This document shows, in pieces, positions 15,896 through 23,249 of a stretch of DNA of 24,756 nucleotides. Position numbers and translations under genes: made by a program. Within the stretch, counting starts at the first letter, position 1. Each line of letters starts with the position of its first letter. Source of the DNA: an uncultured Lachnospiraceae bacterium (GTDB lineage: Bacteria; Bacillota; Clostridia; Lachnospirales; Lachnospiraceae); the NCBI GenBank assembly GCA_910588895.1, contig CAJUSS010000045.1, positions 1 to 24,756 on the forward strand, given 5' to 3'. The notes under the pieces are model-generated. The model searched no databases. It was not told the DNA's origin and saw only the letters and a program-made list of their open reading frames with translations.

Positions 15896-15911
15896 ATGGA
15901 ACGGGTTCCAT
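15896..15911. promoter_or_regulatory. LacI-family operator upstream of GH32
   Basis: ATGGAAC-GG-GTTCCAT, perfect seven-base arms around two bases, in the gap between the repressor and GH32 genes. Identical arms occur twice before the solute-binding protein gene. I see no strong promoter next to it, so it may block a weak promoter or transcription coming from the repressor gene. Confidence 0.85.
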
Positions 15912-15927
15912 CTATGTCATAAAGATG

Positions 15928-15961
15928 CCACAGCAAAAGAGCTCTCACTCTCTTGCTGTGG
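15928..15961 (-). terminator. Hairpin at the end of the LacI gene
   Basis: CCACAGCAA (15928-15936) and TTGCTGTGG (15953-15961) are perfect nine-base inverted arms overlapping the repressor stop codon. The minus-strand sequence after it (CATCTTTATG) is only moderately U-rich. It probably lowers read-through from the repressor gene into GH32. Confidence 0.5.
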
Positions 15962-16943
15962 TATCCCCTAAGCATAGGGAAACGGGCAGCCGCACACTTT
16001 TCTCTCCCGCCGGGTCCCCTTCGATCTGACCGACCACCAGCTGTACGGCTTTTTCCGCAAGCTGCGCGATCGGCTGCACCACTGCCGTGATCTGCGGATA
16101 GGCCGCTCCGATATAATAGGTGCCGTCATAGGCCACCAGCTTTAGCTCCTTTGGCACACGCTTCCCCTGGGCCAGCGCGGCGCACAGCATCGCCACGACC
16201 ATCATATCTGTGGCGAAAAAACCGTCGATGTCCGGAAAGCGCAAAAGCAGGTCCTTTGCCTCTTTCTGGTAGAACGCGGCATCTGCCGTAGGCCATTTAC
16301 CCTCTAACGTCCGACAGGGGATGTGGTGTGCCTCCATCACCTCCGCAAAGACCTTATAGCGGATATGGGAAGGGGTGACCACCTTATCCGTGGTCTCCGT
16401 GCTGCCGATCTGGAGTACATTTTGGCATCCGGACCGGATCAGCGCCTCCGCCGCCATCCGTCCGCCCAGCTCATGGTCGGCCATCACACAGGGGATATCC
16501 TCTCCTAAGTCTCTGTCCAAAGCCACGATCGGACGCTTGATGTCTTTATAGCGGGAGATATCCTGGGTGGTGTGGGCGCCAAATATGATCCCATCCACCC
16601 GTTTCTGCTTCAGCAGATCCAGATAGCGCAGTTCATAATTTTTCTCATAGTAGGTATTACAGATCATCGTCTGATACCCTTTTTCACACAGAGCCGCCTC
16701 CACCGCGCTGACAAACTGCGCGAAGAAGGGATGTCCCACCTCCGGCACGATCACCGCCACGATCTGGCTCCTGCTGAAAAATAAGTTCCGCGCCATCTGG
16801 TTCGGCGTATAATCCAGCTCGTCGATCGCCTGCTGGATCCTGTCCCTTGTCTCCTGTTTCACATAGCCGTTCCCGCTCAGCACCCGCGAGACGGTCCCTA
16901 CACCTACATGGGCGTGTTTTGCAACGTCTTGAATGGTAGCCAT
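15945..16943 (-). CDS. LacI-family transcriptional repressor of the sugar locus
   Basis: The 332-residue protein has the LacI helix-turn-helix at its N-terminus (TIQDVAKHAHVGVGTVSRVL, residues 3-22), the hinge region YTPNQMARNL, and a periplasmic-binding-protein-like sugar-sensing domain. It is full length. It probably binds the ATGGAAC-N2-GTTCCAT sites found before the GH32 and solute-binding protein genes, releasing them when its sugar is present; the match of regulator and sites is inferred from neighbourhood. The start at 16943 follows AGAGG. It has its own strong promoter, whose -10 region overlaps a different small palindrome. The ligand is probably sucrose, fructose or a fructo-oligosaccharide. 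Confidence 0.93.
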   Translation of the reverse strand: MATIQDVAKHAHVGVGTVSRVLSGNGYVKQETRDRIQQAIDELDYTPNQMARNLFFSRSQIVAVIVPEVGHPFFAQFVSAVEAALCEKGYQTMICNTYYEKNYELRYLDLLKQKRVDGIIFGAHTTQDISRYKDIKRPIVALDRDLGEDIPCVMADHELGGRMAAEALIRSGCQNVLQIGSTETTDKVVTPSHIRYKVFAEVMEAHHIPCRTLEGKWPTADAAFYQKEAKDLLLRFPDIDGFFATDMMVVAMLCAALAQGKRVPKELKLVAYDGTYYIGAAYPQITAVVQPIAQLAEKAVQLVVGQIEGDPAGEKSVRLPVSLCLGDTTARE

Positions 16944-16976
16944 ACCCTGATCCTCTATCTCCCTGATCTTGGTATA

Positions 16977-17005
16977 AGTATACTGGTTTTATCCAGATCT
17001 GTCAA
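16977..17005 (-). promoter_or_regulatory. Promoter of the LacI-family gene
   Basis: TTGACA (17000-17005) and TATACT (16977-16982), spacer 17 bases, minus strand. A palindrome GTATA-AG-TATAC (16972-16983) overlaps the -10 box; it differs from the ATGGAAC sites, so self-control through it is only a possibility. Confidence 0.88.
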
Positions 17006-17068
17006 TTCACTATGGCGTCCCGCCGCTGGGCGCAAGGAGGTCTACGACCGCTGCACACACGGAGCCTA

Positions 17069-17914
17069 TCAGCCCTTGATCCCGGAGGACGCGATACCTT
17101 CGATATAATACTTCTGCATGAAGATGAACATGATCAGCATAGGGATCGCGGAGACCACCAGGGCCGCCATGATCGCGCTGTAGTGGACCGGCTGGGTCCC
17201 GAAGAAGACCTGGATCGCCAGCTGGATGGTACGTTTGGTCTCTCCGGTCATGACCAGGAACGGCCACATGAAGTCATTCCAGTGGGCCACGAAATCCAAG
17301 ATGAACACGGTGGCATACACCGTTTTGGAGATCGGCATCACGATCGTGAAAAAGGTCCGGATGGGGCCGCTCCCGTCTATGGACGCTGCCTCTAAAAGTT
17401 CGTCCGGGATATCACAGAAGAACTGACGGAACATGTAGATCGAGAAGCAGTTGGCCACAAAGGGGATGACCAGCGCCGCCAGGGTATTGACCCAGCCCAG
17501 CTGGGACATCTCGATGTACAGCGGCAGCATGATCGCCTCCATGGGCAGGACCATCAGGGCCACCACAAAGTTCAGCATCAGCTCCTTTCCCCGGAAATCG
17601 AACTTGGCCAGCGCGTAGCCGCAGATCGAGTTGAGGAGCAGATCGAACACCAGGATCAGGGCGATGTAAACGAAGGTGTTCTTGAACACCTGCACCATGT
17701 TCAGCCGGGAGAACACCTCCGCGAAATTATCCAGGGACGCCTGTACCGGGATAAATGTCGTGATGGAGTTCATGTTGGCAAAGATCAGCGCCTCCGGCTT
17801 TAAAGAAGCGGAGATCATCCAGATCAGGGGAGAGACGAAGATCAGTCCGATGATCACATTGCCAGCATAGAATAAAAACTTCGTCATAAAATTAGCTGCT
17901 TTTAATCCTTTCAT
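17069..17914 (-). CDS. Sugar ABC transporter permease, MalG type (CUT1 family)
   Basis: One of the two inner-membrane subunits of a carbohydrate ABC importer. The 281-residue protein has about six transmembrane helices and the cytoplasmic EAA loop (DELLEAASIDGSGPIRTFF) that contacts the ATPase. The ending of a short helix plus IEGIASSGIKG is typical of MalG-like subunits. GGAGGAG lies before the ATG, and the start is 14 bases after the stop of the MalF-type gene, so the two are co-translated. No ATP-binding subunit follows: the next gene is the repressor. Confidence 0.95.
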   Translation of the reverse strand: MKGLKAANFMTKFLFYAGNVIIGLIFVSPLIWMISASLKPEALIFANMNSITTFIPVQASLDNFAEVFSRLNMVQVFKNTFVYIALILVFDLLLNSICGYALAKFDFRGKELMLNFVVALMVLPMEAIMLPLYIEMSQLGWVNTLAALVIPFVANCFSIYMFRQFFCDIPDELLEAASIDGSGPIRTFFTIVMPISKTVYATVFILDFVAHWNDFMWPFLVMTGETKRTIQLAIQVFFGTQPVHYSAIMAALVVSAIPMLIMFIFMQKYYIEGIASSGIKG

Positions 17915-17928
17915 CCTTCCACTCCTCC

Positions 17929-18828
17929 TTAACCATTATCCGCGATCAGCCGCTTCATGGACAGGGACATGATCACCACGATCAGGAAAAATACGGTGGC
18001 GATCGAGCAGGCGTAGCCGAAGTTGCCCTGCTGGAAGCCCTGTGTATAGATGTAGTAGACCAGGGTCCTGGTGCTGTCCTTGGGGCCGCCCTGGGTCATG
18101 ACGTAAGGCTGGGTGAACAGCTTCATGGCCTGGATCATGGTGATCATGACGATGTATTTGATCGTCCCCCGCAGACCGGGCAGGGTGATATATAAGAACT
18201 GCTGGACCTTGTTCGCCCCGTCCACAGACGCCGCCTCATACTGATCCCTGGAGATCCCCTGGAGACCGGCTAAGAAGATCATCATCTGGTAGCCGGCGCC
18301 CTGCCATGCGGACATGAAGATGATCGAGTTCATGGCCGTCTTTTCATTGGTCAGGAAATTGATCGGCTCCAGCCCTAGGTTGACCAGCAGCGAGTTGATC
18401 AGGCCGGTGTTGGGGTTCGCGTTATAAAGGACGATCCACAGGATCGAGCTGACCACCATGGAGGTCAGCTGGGGGCTGAAATACATGGTGCGGAAGATCG
18501 AGACCCCGCGGAACTTGGACGAGACCAGCATGGCTAATGCCAGGGCCAGCACACACTGGGCCGGCACCACCAGCACGGTGAAGTATACGGTATTCTTTAA
18601 CGCCAGCCAAAACTTCGCATCCGCGAACAATTTCAGATAATTCTGCAGACCGATGAACACGATATCATCCGGCCGTACGATCTGATAGCGGAATAAGGAA
18701 TATCCGGCTGTATACAGGATCGGGACTCCAAGAAATGCTAATAATAAGAACATGCCCGGCAATGTGAACACATATGCTGCCACATGCTCATGCTTTTTCT
18801 TGCCAGCGGCCTTTGCGGTTTTCGACAT
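17929..18828 (-). CDS. Sugar ABC transporter permease, MalF type (CUT1 family)
   Basis: The partner permease subunit, 299 residues with about six transmembrane helices and the EAA loop DQYEAASVDGANKVQQF that docks on the ATPase. The short N-terminal cytoplasmic tail is lysine-rich. The start follows GGGAG. It lies between the solute-binding protein gene and the MalG-type gene, separated from the former by a long hairpin that probably adjusts relative expression. Confidence 0.95.
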   Translation of the reverse strand: MSKTAKAAGKKKHEHVAAYVFTLPGMFLLLAFLGVPILYTAGYSLFRYQIVRPDDIVFIGLQNYLKLFADAKFWLALKNTVYFTVLVVPAQCVLALALAMLVSSKFRGVSIFRTMYFSPQLTSMVVSSILWIVLYNANPNTGLINSLLVNLGLEPINFLTNEKTAMNSIIFMSAWQGAGYQMMIFLAGLQGISRDQYEAASVDGANKVQQFLYITLPGLRGTIKYIVMITMIQAMKLFTQPYVMTQGGPKDSTRTLVYYIYTQGFQQGNFGYACSIATVFFLIVVIMSLSMKRLIADNG

Positions 18829-18866
18829 ACCTTTCTCTCCCTGCCTTTCTTATCGCTCATTTGGCA

Positions 18867-18930
18867 GGGACTGCGCAAAATGAGATGATCGATCGGTCAT
18901 TTTGCGACAGTCCCCTGTGGCTATCTATTT
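18867..18930. repeat. Long extragenic palindrome (copy B) with conserved flank
   Basis: GGGACTG plus CGCAAAATGA (18867-18883) pair with TCATTTTGCG plus CAGTCCC (18897-18914), a 17-pair stem with one bulged base, around a 13-base loop containing GATCGATC. GGCTATCTATTT follows at 18919-18930, identical to the flank of the hairpin at 93-134. It sits between the binding-protein stop and the MalF-type start, where such hairpins commonly protect the upstream message and give more binding protein than permease. Confidence 0.8.
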
Positions 18931-18936
18931 TGATCG

Positions 18937-20313
18937 CTACTGCGCATAATACATATCATAGTCTTCCTGGAACGCGCTGGCCACGGCATCCAGTTCAGAC
19001 TGGATATAGGACGGATCTACCGTCTGCGTAGAAGCCGCGTCTGAGAAGATATTGGTCAGTGCCTCTGCAAATCTCGAGGAAAAGACAGAATAGGATGGGG
19101 TCCTGGGGCGGGGAGATGCCGTGTTCTGCAGCTGCTCCACGATCAGCGCCCGGGGGCCTTCCTTATAGTCTGCCATCGCTTCGTGATCATAAGCCGAGAG
19201 CCTTGCCGCCGGCTTCGCGATCGCCGCCGCGTATGTAGCCACATTCTCCGTTGACATCAGCCACTGTAAGAACTCTCCGGCCCCCGCAACGTTCGTACAG
19301 TTCTTGCTGACCGCCGCGGACCAGTCCCCGCATGGGGAGACGGCCTTCTTGGTGCTGTCGGATACCGGATAGTAGGTGACGCCCCAGTCAAAGGTCGCGC
19401 TCTCCTCCAGGATGGCGATATCCCATGAGCCGCCCAGCATGGTGGCGCAGGCGCCGTTCAAAAATTCATCCGTGATCGGATCCACATTGGCATACTTATT
19501 GGCGATCAGGTCTGCAAGCCATTTTGCTGTATCCACACATTCTTGGCTGTTCACATAGCTCTCTGCCGTAGTACCGTCCTCACTGACGAAATCCTTCCCG
19601 TTGGAGACAAAGAGCGGCTCCAGCGCATAAGGCAGGCCCTCGCCGTGGTCCATGATCACATGGGTACCCACATAGCTGTCGGTGGTACACTTCTCAGCGA
19701 TCTCGGCCAGCTCGGACCAGGTGAGCGGGTTATCCAGTGTACGCTGCTCAATGTCCTCTACGTCCACACCACATTCCCGCAGATAGTCTTTATTATAGTA
19801 CAATGCCACCGATGACTCTGTGGCTCCAATCGCATAAAGCTGTCCGTCATAAGTACCCTGGGCGATCGTAGAAGGCGTAAAATCTGCCATGTCCTCCTCA
19901 CTGAAATACTCGGTGATCGGCACGATGATCCCATTGGCCGCATAATAAGACACGGTAGGTCCATCCACAAAAAGGATATCCGGCAGGTCGTTGGATGTGA
20001 CCGCTGTGGTGACCTTATTTTCATAAGCGTAGGAATCAGAGCGGTCGATCGCCTCACGCTTTACCTGTAGCTCCGGATGCTCCGCATTCCACTCCGCCAG
20101 CTTCTCCACCCACCATGCCTCGATCGATGCCTTATCGGTGGGCTGCCAGATAGTCAAGGTGCTCCCTCCCTCTGCACTGCCGCCCTCTGCCGATCCGGCA
20201 GAAACCTGGTCGGATGAGCCACCTGCCGGTCCGCCTGAAGACCCGCCGCAGGCCGCCAAGGACAACGCCATCGTTGTTGCGAGTGAAACACTGACTAACT
20301 TTTTCATTTTCAT
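18937..20313 (-). CDS. Sugar ABC transporter solute-binding lipoprotein
   Basis: The 458-residue protein captures sugar outside the cell and delivers it to the two permeases. It has a signal peptide with lipobox LSLAAC (Cys22 as the lipid anchor), a Gly/Ser-rich linker, and a class of fold typical of family 1 extracellular binding proteins, beginning TLTIWQPTDKASIEAWWVEK. The length is usual for CUT1 binding proteins. The start at 20313 follows GGAGG; a second ATG two codons in is possible. It is the first gene of the uptake operon, with a promoter and two LacI-type operators in its leader, so it is induced by its substrate. Substrate is inferred as sucrose or fructo-oligosaccharide from the linked GH32 gene. 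Confidence 0.94.
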   Translation of the reverse strand: MKMKKLVSVSLATTMALSLAACGGSSGGPAGGSSDQVSAGSAEGGSAEGGSTLTIWQPTDKASIEAWWVEKLAEWNAEHPELQVKREAIDRSDSYAYENKVTTAVTSNDLPDILFVDGPTVSYYAANGIIVPITEYFSEEDMADFTPSTIAQGTYDGQLYAIGATESSVALYYNKDYLRECGVDVEDIEQRTLDNPLTWSELAEIAEKCTTDSYVGTHVIMDHGEGLPYALEPLFVSNGKDFVSEDGTTAESYVNSQECVDTAKWLADLIANKYANVDPITDEFLNGACATMLGGSWDIAILEESATFDWGVTYYPVSDSTKKAVSPCGDWSAAVSKNCTNVAGAGEFLQWLMSTENVATYAAAIAKPAARLSAYDHEAMADYKEGPRALIVEQLQNTASPRPRTPSYSVFSSRFAEALTNIFSDAASTQTVDPSYIQSELDAVASAFQEDYDMYYAQ

Positions 20314-20342
20314 AGTCTCTTCCTCCGTCTTTGTTTTTTATG

Positions 20343-20358
20343 ATGGAACCCGTTCCAT
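20343..20358. promoter_or_regulatory. LacI-family operator 1 in the binding-protein leader
   Basis: ATGGAAC-CC-GTTCCAT, with arms identical to the sites at 20412 and 15896. Its centre is 69 bases from the promoter-proximal site, which would allow two repressor dimers to interact by looping or a roadblock to elongation. Confidence 0.88.
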
Positions 20359-20374
20359 GTTTGTTATTTTTATA

Positions 20375-20393
20375 CCACAGGCATTTCCTGTGG
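20375..20393. promoter_or_regulatory. Inverted repeat between the two operators
   Basis: CCACAGG (20375-20381) and CCTGTGG (20387-20393), a perfect seven-base inverted repeat around a five-base centre, midway between the two operators. It could be a hairpin in the leader or a binding site for a second regulator. The role is unknown. Confidence 0.5.
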
Positions 20394-20411
20394 CACTGGA
20401 TATGTTTTATA

Positions 20412-20427
20412 ATGGAACCCGTTCCAT
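20412..20427. promoter_or_regulatory. LacI-family operator 2, next to the start of transcription
   Basis: ATGGAAC-CC-GTTCCAT placed just downstream of the -10 box at 20439-20444, covering about +5 to +20 of the transcript. This is a typical place for a repressor to block initiation. Confidence 0.9.
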
Positions 20428-20438
20428 GTTTTGGTCAT

Positions 20439-20467
20439 ATTGTAGCACATGTCGAGTAAGATGTCTA
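20439..20467 (-). promoter_or_regulatory. Promoter of the sugar-uptake operon
   Basis: TAGACA (20462-20467) and TACAAT (20439-20444), spacer 17 bases, with TG just before the -10 box (extended -10), minus strand. The leader of about 120 bases contains the two operators and the inverted repeat. Confidence 0.8.
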
Positions 20468-20605
20468 TACCTTTTAACAGAAAAATTAAAAATGTGTATA
20501 TAGCACAAAAATTCAGTCTATTTTTATGCATTTTCACAATAAACATGCATCCTACAGAGGTTTTTGTTCAATAGAACGTGCTTTCTTATGAAACTAAAAA
20601 TGGGA
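20468..20605. other. AT-rich spacer with no gene
   Basis: This stretch between the sugar-operon promoter and the terminator of the channel gene is much more AT-rich than its surroundings. I see no reading frame with a binding site. ATGCAT occurs twice within 25 bases (20526-20550), and GTTC-AATA-GAAC (20567-20578) is a small inverted repeat. It probably contains upstream promoter elements. Confidence 0.45.
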
Positions 20606-20611
20606 TACAAG

Positions 20612-20651
20612 AAAAGGGATGCTGCAAAAGCGCATCCCTTTGCAGCATCCC
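20612..20651 (-). terminator. Strong terminator after the FNT channel gene
   Basis: GGGATGCTGCAAA (20639-20651 on the minus strand) pairs perfectly with TTTGCAGCATCCC (20616-20628), a 13-pair stem, followed by four U residues and more pyrimidines. The loop repeats GGGATGCGC. It ends the operon coming from 24 kb about 100 bases after the channel gene's stop. Confidence 0.88.
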
Positions 20652-20750
20652 TATCAACTGTGAGCCTCCGTCCGATCTCCTATCCGTATCGTTCTATGAT
20701 CCTCCCCACCTCTATCCCTCCGCTCCTACTGGTCCGTCTCTCCTCCCAGT

Positions 20751-21368
20751 CTACAGCAGTTCCTTCAGATCGAACACCTTCGCCCCGATCCCATTCCCCA
20801 GCAGCATCACCGCCAGATACCCAAATGCTTTCGGCGTATAGCAGGCCGCCAGATGGAAATAGAACATGTTGGCGATGGAGTGCTCGAAGCCGACCAGGAT
20901 GAAGATCATCACAGGAGCGATGATAAAAAGGAGGTTTTTCGCCCGTTTGTGGTTATCGATCGCCAGATACATCATGACACCGCAGAGTATGGACAGAAGG
21001 AAGATGTGGAGGAGACTGTTGTCCAACTTTCTGGCCGTCAGCTCCAGACTGCTGATCGAGAGGCCTGCAGCCCGGCTCATGCACGCGGCGATAAAGGTGC
21101 CGGCGAGATTTCCCGCGATGATGATCAGCATGTCCAGGATCTCCCGGATGCTTTTGATGAAACCCACCTTTCCCGTATACAAGTAAAAGCCCTGGGTAAC
21201 GATCGTCAGCAGACCGAAGGAAAAGAGCAGCGCACCTATGACCTTATTGTCTACCGACAGATAGATCATACCCCCTATGCCGATCATAAAACCGGCGTAG
21301 ATGGCCTTGATGAACATCTGCCGCTTATCTTGCCGCTTATCTGTATCGATCTTCCTCGTACCTTCCAT
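20751..21368 (-). CDS. Formate/nitrite transporter (FNT) family channel, short form
   Basis: The 205-residue membrane protein belongs to the FNT family, pentameric channels for small monovalent acids such as formate or nitrite. Six hydrophobic segments can be traced, and GFEHSIANMF in the fifth holds the conserved pore histidine of the family. It is clearly shorter than classical FocA/NirC proteins (about 260-285 residues), with a charged, short N-terminus and little C-terminal tail. The ATG at 21368 is preferred because AGGAG lies seven bases upstream; 21374 is too close to it. It is last in a run behind a GNAT gene and ahead of a strong terminator. The ion carried is not known. Confidence 0.85.
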   Translation of the reverse strand: MEGTRKIDTDKRQDKRQMFIKAIYAGFMIGIGGMIYLSVDNKVIGALLFSFGLLTIVTQGFYLYTGKVGFIKSIREILDMLIIIAGNLAGTFIAACMSRAAGLSISSLELTARKLDNSLLHIFLLSILCGVMMYLAIDNHKRAKNLLFIIAPVMIFILVGFEHSIANMFYFHLAACYTPKAFGYLAVMLLGNGIGAKVFDLKELL

Positions 21369-21438
21369 AGCCATTCTCCTTTCGTCCCCGGAACATCTGC
21401 ACACATCCTGCGCTTTGCCTCCGCCCTGCCATGTCCCT

Positions 21439-22095
21439 CTAGTGCTTCCCTTTATCTGCGCCTTTTGCCAGGATCTCCTTCCCATCCGCCGGATCAAAAG
21501 CCTCCAGCGCCTTATGTCCGGTCAGCGCCTTAACGATCCTCCAGCCATCCCGGCTGCTGTCCGCATTTTGCGGGACCGGCCGAAAGCCCAGGTCCAGATA
21601 GATCTTACAGGCGACCCAAGTGGTCGTCTGGGTGGGGACTTTTACATGGGTATGGCCATGGCCGGCCATGACCTGCAGCACATGGGCGATCAAAGGTTTC
21701 GACAATCCCTTTCCCTGATACTCCCTGCGGACCGCCACCCAGTGCAGCCACCCTTCCCCTAGCCGGCCGTGGAAAGGCTCCCCCTGCTTTGAAGGGTCGA
21801 TATACGCGGTGGCCGTGGCCACCTTCTTGCCATCCAAGCTCTCGATAAAGACCATCCGGTCCAGGAGCAGATCTTCCTTACCTCCATAATAGCGGTACCA
21901 TGCCTGCATGCCCTCTTCATAGCTGGAAAATTCTTTAGCTGACTCCTCGATACCGATCCACGCATCACGGTCACCTGGCCGATAGAAGACATATCGATAT
22001 CCTTCCGGGAGAGGGATGGACGGCAGCTCCTTCAAGCTGCGCTCCAAAAGCAGCGGGTAGTATCTTATCCGGTCATCGTGGTTTGTAAAACGCAT
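21439..22095 (-). CDS. GNAT-family N-acetyltransferase
   Basis: The 218-residue cytosolic protein transfers an acetyl group from acetyl-CoA to an unknown amine. The family's acetyl-CoA-binding stretch is WLHWVAVRREYQGKGLSKPL, with the RxxxQGKG turn. A long N-terminal part (about 90 residues) precedes the acetyltransferase core. The start at 22095 follows AAAGGA and begins MRFTNHDD; the longer open frame overlaps the end of the kinase-fold gene and has no support. It lies 67 bases after the kinase-fold gene and 70 before the channel gene. Confidence 0.88.
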   Translation of the reverse strand: MRFTNHDDRIRYYPLLLERSLKELPSIPLPEGYRYVFYRPGDRDAWIGIEESAKEFSSYEEGMQAWYRYYGGKEDLLLDRMVFIESLDGKKVATATAYIDPSKQGEPFHGRLGEGWLHWVAVRREYQGKGLSKPLIAHVLQVMAGHGHTHVKVPTQTTTWVACKIYLDLGFRPVPQNADSSRDGWRIVKALTGHKALEAFDPADGKEILAKGADKGKH

Positions 22096-22162
22096 ATTTT
22101 TTTCCTTTCTCCAAGCCTCCATAACGCCTGGCAGGGGGATATGGTAAGAGCAAGATACAGTA

Positions 22163-23086
22163 CTAAAAGTATCCGCAGTCCTGCCCCACGGCCTCCCGAA
22201 AGGCCTGGTGGAATGCAGATATGCTCCCATAGCGCGCCTCTCTGTCCGGTTCCACAGCCCGCAAGACCGCCCGGTAAGCGCCGCCCTTCCCCAAAGTCCA
22301 ACGCTCCGGCGCACAGGGCAGGAACCGGCTGTGGGTGTACCGGGACTGGACCTCTTCACAGGTGTACGTCCCAAAAAAGTCAAAAAGGAGCGCCCCGATG
22401 GTAAAAACATTGGTCCGTTCGTCGATGACCGCTCCCCGGATGTATTCCTCTGGCGCTTTTAACCGTTTGGTCCCCCAATAGTCCGCTCCCATGTCATTGA
22501 CCGCGGGCTGTCTACGGAAGAGATCGATGTCACAGATCGTCACTCGATGGGACTGAAAGTCATAGAGCAGACTCCCATCATAAAAGTCTACCGCCACATA
22601 GCCCTTTCTGGCCACCGTTTCCAGGAAGGAAAAGATCTGTTTTGCTACGGCAAGCTTCCTCTCTGTGGGAAGGGCCTTAAATCGGTCCATGGGGCTTGGT
22701 CTGCCGGCTCCTTTATCGTATCGGCTGAAATTCCAATGATCAAAAAGGCACTCCCCTTCCGCCCACCGGAACACGGCCACATAGTACCCGCCAAAGGGAT
22801 AATGTCCGATCAGCTCCACCAGCGCTGGATGCTCCAGCACCTGATAGAGCCTTGCCCCGTTTTTCAAAAGCTCCACCGACTCCTTCGGCGAAAGCTCTGC
22901 CTCCACCGTGCCAACCCCCGCGATCTTTACAAAATATCGGTCCTGCCCGTCTGCGATGCCAAAGCAGATACATCCCGAGCCGGTCCCGTCGATCGCGGAA
23001 AAGACGGTCCCATACCGCTTTATCCAAGTCAGATCGAGGGAGCTTTCTAAACGGAACCTTACACCGTCGATCTCCTGTACGATCAT
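22163..23086 (-). CDS. Protein-kinase-fold protein with altered catalytic motifs
   Basis: The 307-residue cytosolic protein has a eukaryotic-type kinase outline. Lys54 in YFVKIAG fits the ATP-binding lysine. The catalytic loop normally reading HRDLKxxN is VAVDFYDGS (Asp167 kept, the lysine and asparagine changed), and DFG becomes DID (186-188). The following APEE (211-214) and DERTNVFTIG match the APE motif and the conserved Asp of subdomain IX. No transmembrane or PASTA part is present, unlike PknB kinases. GGAG before ATG 23086 sets the start; the longer frame reads repetitive leader sequence. It may be an active divergent kinase or a pseudokinase; target unknown. Flanked by two GNAT genes. 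Confidence 0.8.
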   Translation of the reverse strand: MIVQEIDGVRFRLESSLDLTWIKRYGTVFSAIDGTGSGCICFGIADGQDRYFVKIAGVGTVEAELSPKESVELLKNGARLYQVLEHPALVELIGHYPFGGYYVAVFRWAEGECLFDHWNFSRYDKGAGRPSPMDRFKALPTERKLAVAKQIFSFLETVARKGYVAVDFYDGSLLYDFQSHRVTICDIDLFRRQPAVNDMGADYWGTKRLKAPEEYIRGAVIDERTNVFTIGALLFDFFGTYTCEEVQSRYTHSRFLPCAPERWTLGKGGAYRAVLRAVEPDREARYGSISAFHQAFREAVGQDCGYF

Positions 23087-23249
23087 CTGCCGCTCCTTTT
23101 CTTTGCGCACTTCCCGCTGCTGCCCTGTTCTCGCCCCGTTCCTGTCATGTCCTGCCGCTCTGCCTTGTCCTGCTCTGCTTTTGGCTTGCCCTGCTCCTAT
23201 GCTCAGCTGACAAAAAGCGATCTTTGGACACACTCTGAGCCCGTTCCTT
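23087..23249 (-). other. Purine-rich, repetitive gap before the kinase-fold gene
   Basis: The 163 bases between the second GNAT gene and the kinase-fold gene are strongly purine-rich on the minus strand and made of imperfect short units of the type GCAGGACA/GGCAGAGC. No promoter, terminator or reading frame is convincing. The region probably forms an unstructured, A/G-rich leader ending in the kinase gene's ribosome binding site. Confidence 0.5.

Noticed and set aside
22096..22410. Longer start for the GNAT protein ending at 21439
   Set aside because: The added region overlaps the end of the kinase-fold gene and has no family similarity; AAAGGA supports ATG 22095.
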